From assembly GCA_023265365.1 (NCBI GenBank), contig JAHFTY010000006.1:1-47484 (forward strand): a DNA stretch of 47,484 nt, in the 5' to 3' direction. The notes under the pieces were generated by a model, which was not told where the DNA came from, searched no databases, and saw nothing but the letters and a program-made list of their open reading frames with translations. Position numbers and translations under genes: made by a program. Source of the DNA: Acidobacteriota bacterium (GTDB lineage Bacteria > Acidobacteriota > Terriglobia > 20CM-2-55-15). This document shows positions 41,908 to 47,484 of this stretch, in pieces. Numbering within the stretch: position 1 is the stretch's first letter; each line of letters opens with the position of its first letter.

Positions 41908-42033
41908 ATGCGAAGAATGCCTCGAATTTTTCCATGATACACTACGCGCTGCCGGGAAAATCGAGCCACGGATTTGACGGACGGCGCCGATGATGGAATC
42001 CACGGCCAACCTGTAGTCCGCCGGCACCTGAAC

Positions 42034-42897
42034 ATGCCTGAGTTTCTCCGACAAACCTTCGGCCTGACCTACGCTCCCGTCATTATTCCTCTTCTGCACA
42101 TCGGCTCGATGCTCTTCTTTGCCTGGCTCGTGCTGAAGCTCATCGACTCCGCGTTGTCGCGCCTGCGCCTGCTCATTCCTCCCGGCGATGTGCTGGGCGT
42201 TCCTCGCGCCGAACAGCGAGCGGAAACGCTAAGGCACATCGTTCGCAGCGTGGCGAAGTTCATGCTGATCGTCTTCGTCGGACTGACGATCAGCAGCGAA
42301 CTGGGTTTCGACATCGCTCCCATCCTCGCCAGTGTCGGAATTGCCGGGGTGGCGATCGGGTTCGGCGCGCAAAGTCTCGTGAAAGACGTCATCGCGGGAT
42401 TCTTCATTCTCCTCGAGGATCAGTACGGAGTCGGTGATGTGATCAAAGTCGGGGAACATTCCGGAGTCGTCGAGCGCATGTCATTACGTGCGACCGTGCT
42501 CCGGAATCTGCAGGGACAGGTTCACGTCATCCCGAACGGCACCATTCAAACCGTTTCGGTGCTCACCAAAGAATGGGCGCGGGCCGTCGTCGATGTGACG
42601 GTGGGATACGGCGAGAGTCTGGACACCGTGTTTGGAGTGCTCGATGAGATCGGGGAATCGCTTCATCGGGACTGGCCGGATCGGTTGACCGAGAAGCCCG
42701 TCATTCTTGGGATTGAACAACTCGGACCGGATGGCGTTGTGATTCGGTGCGCGGTGAAGACACCGCCGATGAAGCAGTGGGAAGTGACTCGAGAGTGGCG
42801 GCGCCGAATCAAGGAGGCGTTTGAGCGGCAGGGAATCGAATGGCCGGTCCCGCAGCGGACGCTATTGATCCAGCCGGAAAAGAACCGCGAGGGCTAA
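42034..42897 (+). CDS. Small-conductance mechanosensitive channel (MscS family)
   Basis: A 287-residue membrane protein that releases solutes during osmotic downshock. There are three N-terminal membrane helices at about 12-40, 68-88 and 95-120; the pore-lining third helix region is GVAIGFGAQSLVKDVIAGFF, the MscS hallmark. A beta domain follows (VIKVGEHSGVVERMSLRATV, NGTIQTVSVLTKEWARAVVD). The start is ATG 42034 (MPEFLRQTFGL), since upstream in-frame sequence from a TTG at 41974 is not hydrophobic. It is followed by a strong terminator. Confidence 0.92.
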   Translation: MPEFLRQTFGLTYAPVIIPLLHIGSMLFFAWLVLKLIDSALSRLRLLIPPGDVLGVPRAEQRAETLRHIVRSVAKFMLIVFVGLTISSELGFDIAPILASVGIAGVAIGFGAQSLVKDVIAGFFILLEDQYGVGDVIKVGEHSGVVERMSLRATVLRNLQGQVHVIPNGTIQTVSVLTKEWARAVVDVTVGYGESLDTVFGVLDEIGESLHRDWPDRLTEKPVILGIEQLGPDGVVIRCAVKTPPMKQWEVTREWRRRIKEAFERQGIEWPVPQRTLLIQPEKNREG

Positions 42898-42903
42898 CGA
42901 TCG

Positions 42904-42929
42904 AAAGGGCAGCCGGACGGCTGCCCTTT
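42904..42929 (+). terminator. Intrinsic terminator of mscS
   Basis: AAAGGGCAGCCG (42904-42915) pairs perfectly with CGGCTGCCCTTT (42918-42929), making a very stable hairpin 7 bp after the mscS stop, followed by CTCTGGTTTT. It can also serve the convergent TPR gene. Confidence 0.8.
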
Positions 42930-42958
42930 CTCTGGTTTTGATGATCGTTGCGATACGT

Positions 42959-44008
42959 TTACGGTTGGGCCGCGAGCCACTGTTTCCGTTCGGCAATCTT
43001 CGCGTCGAGTCCGCTCATGTCCCCGCTGTTCTTGGTATTCCACAAGCGGTCGAGTTGCGTTTTTGCAGGAGCCTGGGTCGTGCCGCCGGCGGCGACCGAG
43101 GTGGCCAGGGTGTCGATGGCCTGATCGCGTTTGGCTCGCAGGTTCTGTTCGAGGGCGGAGCTTTGAGCCTTCAATTCATCGATCTGAATCTGATCGGCTT
43201 TCGCGCCGATCGCGTCATTGGTCGCCTTGACCGCACTCTGGTAATTCTTCGTGATGTCGACCGCCTGCTGGTTGTACACCAGGCCCAACAGGTACCAGGC
43301 GCCGCCGTCTTTCGGGGTCGCCTTGGTGGCGGCGAGACAGTCCTCTTCGGCTTTCGGGTAGTCCTGGTTGTTAAAGGCAATGCTGCATAGGGTGGTGTGC
43401 AGCGTCCCCTCGATACCGGACTTCTGCTTCGCCCAGTCGGCTTCCGAGAGCCCGACCGATTTCGGATCCAGCTTCGCGACCAGCGTCAGCGCCTTGGTCG
43501 CGAAACCCTTGGCCTTTTCCAAACCGGCCTTGTCGCTTGGCGTGGCTGCCGGAATTGTGCTCGACAGCGTGATCAGAGTGTTGAGATCGTCGGGAGCCAG
43601 ACTCAGCACTTTTTCCCCGAATGCGATGGTTTGAGCCGCATTGTTGCTCTGCTGGGCCGCCTGCATTCCCTGCGCGTACATCGTGGCCTTGTTTGCCGCG
43701 GACATACCCGGAAACATCTGATCGACCTTGCCGGTCAGTTCCAGGACTTTCGCCCAGTTACTGAGTTTGCCGTGGTTGCTGACGGTTTGCCGGAATACGG
43801 GCTCGGCATATTGGGATGCCGGAAAATCCTTGATGAACTTCTCTCCCGCTTCGGCTTTCGTCTTCGGGTCCGTTTGCGGAATGTTGTAGTACGCCGTGTA
43901 TGCGCCGGCATCGTTCTGGGCCGGCGCCGCCCGTGGCCCTGCAAAGGTGGGGACTGCCAGTGCTGCCAGGAGCAGGAAAGAGCAACCCAAATATGCGGTT
44001 TTTTTCAT
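42959..44008 (-). CDS. Exported TPR-like protein
   Basis: A 349-residue protein with a signal peptide (MKKTAYLGCSFLLLAALAVPTFAG). Repeated helical pairs (KFIKDFPASQYAEPVFRQTV; AFGEKVLSLAPDDLNTLITL; YPKAEEDCLAATKATPKDGG) indicate TPR repeats in the periplasm. Two cysteines near 200-220 (TTLCSIAFNN, EEDCLAA) may form a disulfide. A consensus AGGAGG precedes the ATG. The function is not known; TPR proteins usually act as assembly scaffolds. The 193-bp region upstream contains no gene and only degenerate AATTGCG-type repeats. Confidence 0.85.
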   Translation of the reverse strand: MKKTAYLGCSFLLLAALAVPTFAGPRAAPAQNDAGAYTAYYNIPQTDPKTKAEAGEKFIKDFPASQYAEPVFRQTVSNHGKLSNWAKVLELTGKVDQMFPGMSAANKATMYAQGMQAAQQSNNAAQTIAFGEKVLSLAPDDLNTLITLSSTIPAATPSDKAGLEKAKGFATKALTLVAKLDPKSVGLSEADWAKQKSGIEGTLHTTLCSIAFNNQDYPKAEEDCLAATKATPKDGGAWYLLGLVYNQQAVDITKNYQSAVKATNDAIGAKADQIQIDELKAQSSALEQNLRAKRDQAIDTLATSVAAGGTTQAPAKTQLDRLWNTKNSGDMSGLDAKIAERKQWLAAQP

Positions 44009-44201
44009 TGAAAACTAACCTCCTCACAAATCGAAGGATTTGCCCCCGAATTGAGTGCGAAACTCGAAAATGTTCTTCAAAAGCGATAGGCCGTTACCAC
44101 GAGGCTTTCCGGCAATCGGTGGATCATACTCAAACCTGTAGCCGCATGCAACGAGAAGAGATAGCGAATTTTGAATTGCGAACTTTCAAATCCGATAATC
44201 C

Positions 44202-45518
<1,317 letters not shown>

Positions 45519-45572
45519 TAATTCCTCCCTATTTGGACCGATTGACGGCGAGCCGGCACAGGCCGGCGCCGG

Positions 45573-45720
45573 CAAGCCGTGGCAGAAGTGGGCCAGATAC
45601 CTCGCCGCCGATTTTCACAATTCGGGGTCAAACCCAAAGAACTGATAAAGCAGGTCTGACCCCACCGAAAATGGGCGCCGAGGTGTCTGACCCAGAATGA
45701 CCTTCTTCTGCCACGGGCTG
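45573..45720. repeat. MITE-like palindromic element, copy 2
   Basis: This 148-bp element is the reverse complement of the element at 218-366 with a few substitutions and short indels. Its right end (45705-45720) matches the 16-bp terminal repeat exactly; the left end (CAAGCCGTGGCAGAAG, 45573-45588) has minor differences. It lies between sdhB and the inositol-phosphate synthase gene, and its right end abuts the sdhB stop codon (TAG, 45723-45721 on the minus strand). It contains no ORF. Confidence 0.85.
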
Positions 45721-46494
45721 CTAGGCACTTTCGTTTCTAAACGCGTCGCCCCGCTGAGTCCAGCTTGCCTTGATGAAGTCACGGTTCATTCGAGCAATGA
45801 CTTCGAGTTTGATTTCCTTGGGGCACACCGCTTCGCATTCGCCGATGTTGGTACAGCTGCCGAACCCTTCCGTCCTGACTTGAGCTGCCATATTCAGCGC
45901 CCGGTCGTATCGTTCGGGCTGGCCTTGCGGGAGCAGACCGAGATGCGCAATCTTGGCGCCGGTAAACAATGCTGCGGCGGCATTCGGGCACGCTGCAACG
46001 CACGCGCCGCAACCGATGCAGGCCGCCGCGTCCATGGCCAGATCGGCGTTCTCCTTGGGCACGGGAATGCAATTGGCGTCCTGTGGCGAACCGGCGGCCA
46101 CCGAAATGAAACCGCCGCTGGCAATGATGCGATCGAACGCGCTGCGGTCCACGACCAGGTCTTTGACCGCGGGAAACGCGGAAGCGCGCCACGGTTCGAG
46201 ATAAAGTTCGTCGCCATCCTTGAAATGCCGCATATGAAGCTGACACACCGTGGTCCCCGGCTGAGGGCCGTGCGCCACGCCGTTGATCATGAATCCGCAC
46301 GAGCCGCAGATGCCTTCGCGGCAGTCGTGATCGAACGCAACCGGTTCTTCCCCCTTCGCAATCAGTTCTTCGTTCAGCACGTCCAGCATTTCCAGGAACG
46401 ACATGTGTGTGCTCACCTGCTTGTGTTCGTACCGGACCATCTGGCCCGCGTGCGCGGGGCTTTTCTGTCTCCACACGTGAAGGATAAGTCTCAT
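45721..46494 (-). CDS. sdhB: Succinate dehydrogenase/fumarate reductase iron-sulfur subunit
   Basis: A 257-residue electron-transfer subunit of complex II. The [2Fe-2S] site is in [20 protein letters not shown] with a later Cys in TTVCQLHM. The [4Fe-4S] and [3Fe-4S] ligands are in [15 protein letters not shown] and [15 protein letters not shown]. The start is 1 bp after the sdhA stop, so the two are coupled. The stop codon directly touches the palindromic element at 45573-45720, so the last codons may have been reset by it. No membrane anchor subunit (sdhC) is seen and it may lie upstream, beyond the window. Confidence 0.95.
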   Translation of the reverse strand: MRLILHVWRQKSPAHAGQMVRYEHKQVSTHMSFLEMLDVLNEELIAKGEEPVAFDHDCREGICGSCGFMINGVAHGPQPGTTVCQLHMRHFKDGDELYLEPWRASAFPAVKDLVVDRSAFDRIIASGGFISVAAGSPQDANCIPVPKENADLAMDAAACIGCGACVAACPNAAAALFTGAKIAHLGLLPQGQPERYDRALNMAAQVRTEGFGSCTNIGECEAVCPKEIKLEVIARMNRDFIKASWTQRGDAFRNESA

Positions 46495-46495
46495 C

Positions 46496-47484
46496 TTATT
46501 TGTAGCTCCGTTGCGTTGGATGAACGTACTCGAATTCCAGCGGCTCTTTGTTCAGCACCGGAGCCCTTCCGTCGCCGGCATACTCCCAGGCGCCAACGTA
46601 GCTGTAGCGCTCGTCGTCCCGCTTCGCTTCTCCATCCGGTGTTTGAAACTCCTCCCGGAAATGGCCGCCGCACGATTCGTTGCGGTGGAGGGCGTCCATG
46701 CACATCAATTCGCCGAACTCCAGGAAGTCCGCCACCCGTCCGGCATTTTCGAGCGACTGATTCAGTTCTTCGCCGCCGCCCAGAACGTTCACGTTCTTCC
46801 AGAACTCTTCGCGCAGTTCAGGGATCTGTTTCAGAGCGCGCTTCAGCCCGGCTTCGTGTCGAGCCATGCCGCATTCATCCCAAAGCAGTTTGCCGAGTTC
46901 TCTGTGGAATGAAGTGACGGTTCTCTTTCCCTTTATGCTCAAGAATCGGTTCGTACGTTCCATCACGCCCCGCTCCGCATCCTTGACCGCAGGGTGATTC
47001 GAGTCCACCTTTTCGAATTTCGTCTGGGCGAGATAGTCGCCGATCGTATACGGCAGAACGAAATAGCCGTCGGCCAGACCTTGCATCAGTGCGCTGGCGC
47101 CGAGCCGGTTGGCGCCGTGATCGGAGAAGTTTGCCTCGCCGATCGAATACAGGCCGGGGACGGTGGTCATCAGGTTGTAGTCCACCCAGAGTCCGCCCAT
47201 CGTGTAATGAATGGCGGGATAAATCCGCATCGGCGCTTCGTAGGGATTCTCACCGGTAATGCGCTCGTACATGTCGAAGAGGTTTCCGTATCTTTCTTTG
47301 ACGCCGTTCCTGGTCAGGCGCTTGATCGCGTCCGCAAAATCGAGGTAGACGCCGAGACCCGTTCCCACGCCGCGTCCTTCGTCGCAAACCTGCTTCGCGT
47401 TTCGCGATGCCACGTCGCGGGGAACGAGATTCCCGAAACTGGGATACTTCCGCTCGAGGTAGTAGTCGCGTTCGTCATCCGGAA
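46496..47484 (-). CDS. sdhA: Succinate dehydrogenase/fumarate reductase flavoprotein subunit, C-terminal part
   Basis: Only the C-terminal 329 residues lie in the window; the frame is open to the right edge (first visible residues [20 protein letters not shown]). This FAD-binding subunit oxidises succinate to fumarate. The catalytic Arg is in [15 protein letters not shown], and the capping region and FAD-binding C-terminal part are visible ([40 protein letters not shown]). The C-terminus [16 protein letters not shown] is typical of the Bacillus-like SdhA group. sdhB follows after 1 bp. Confidence 0.95.
   Translation of the reverse strand, partial: PDDERDYYLERKYPSFGNLVPRDVASRNAKQVCDEGRGVGTGLGVYLDFADAIKRLTRNGVKERYGNLFDMYERITGENPYEAPMRIYPAIHYTMGGLWVDYNLMTTVPGLYSIGEANFSDHGANRLGASALMQGLADGYFVLPYTIGDYLAQTKFEKVDSNHPAVKDAERGVMERTNRFLSIKGKRTVTSFHRELGKLLWDECGMARHEAGLKRALKQIPELREEFWKNVNVLGGGEELNQSLENAGRVADFLEFGELMCMDALHRNESCGGHFREEFQTPDGEAKRDDERYSYVGAWEYAGDGRAPVLNKEPLEFEYVHPTQRSYK

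Noticed and set aside
41974-42033. TTG start for mscS at 41974 adding 20 residues
   Set aside because: The added residues are polar and unlike MscS N-termini. The TTGACG there resembles a -35, but no -10 follows at proper spacing.
44009-44201. Possible gene or RNA between the TPR gene and the inositol-phosphate synthase gene
   Set aside because: No ORF with a ribosome site, tRNA fold or riboswitch pattern is seen; only degenerate AATTGCG-type repeats.
45697-46917. 406-codon plus-strand ORF opposite sdhB and sdhA
   Set aside because: It is antisense to iron-sulfur and flavoprotein genes with full motifs.

Overview
The window looks like a chromosomal segment of a Gram-negative bacterium, most probably of the Acidobacteriota (inferred, not proven). 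The grounds are an NHL-repeat secreted protein with acidobacterial-style C-terminal units, a TonB-like outer-membrane barrel of the type abundant in that phylum, a DUF5916 protein, a DUF4159 protein, a diheme lipoprotein, and a TonB whose membrane segment is preceded by a long cytoplasmic domain. Base composition is moderately GC-rich and even, so there is no obvious recently acquired island. No tRNA, transposase gene, CRISPR array or phage gene was seen.

Layout. 1-6.2 kb: start of a partial exported protein, a 149-bp palindromic MITE-like repeat, a large secreted NHL protein, an exported amidase-family protein and a small zinc-ribbon protein. 6.3-11.9 kb (minus strand): TonB, acetyl-CoA acetyltransferase, 3-hydroxyacyl-CoA dehydrogenase, a zinc-ribbon/TPR protein and recA, with a long perfect palindrome after tonB. 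11.9-16 kb: lspA, rluD, the RNase P RNA gene rnpB, a second long palindrome, and an SDR epimerase convergent with an outer-membrane barrel protein. 16-23.2 kb: M1 aminopeptidase facing a two-gene outer-membrane operon (unusual TonB-like barrel, then DUF5916). 23.3-26.5 kb (minus): the translation block rpmE, DUF1385, prfA, prmC plus a 29-codon membrane ORF. 26.7-34 kb (mostly plus): rpsA, sppA, an HU/IHF protein, a HIT protein, a convergent RimI-like acetyltransferase, then a coupled chain of small membrane protein, DUF4159, MobA-like transferase and gamma-glutamyltransferase. 34-38 kb: three small proteins, then a minus-strand twitching operon (pilT, a second PilT/PilU, a degenerate receiver protein). 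38-44 kb: peroxiredoxin, DksA/TraR protein, an unknown protein, enoyl-CoA hydratase with a 17-codon upstream ORF, diheme lipoprotein, glgC, mscS and a periplasmic TPR protein. 44-47.5 kb (minus): truncated sdhA, sdhB, a second MITE-like copy, and inositol-3-phosphate synthase.

Genes are densely packed. Many neighbours share stop/start codons (ATGA, GTGA, TTGA, TAATG), which points to translational coupling. A recurring feature is four genes at compact divergent junctions (lspA, the M1 peptidase, the small membrane protein at 30.8 kb and the peroxiredoxin). Each has a -10-like hexamer ending 8-9 bp before the ATG and no Shine-Dalgarno sequence, so leaderless transcripts are likely.

I did not find a clear defence, secretion or biosynthetic system. 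The best candidates for something undescribed are the Spy/CpxP-like helical domain fused to a partly missing plug and TonB-type barrel, the tiny prmC-linked membrane ORF, the inactive-looking receiver in the pilT operon, the small Cys/His membrane protein coupled to DUF4159, and palindromic repeats sitting on stop codons of neighbouring genes.
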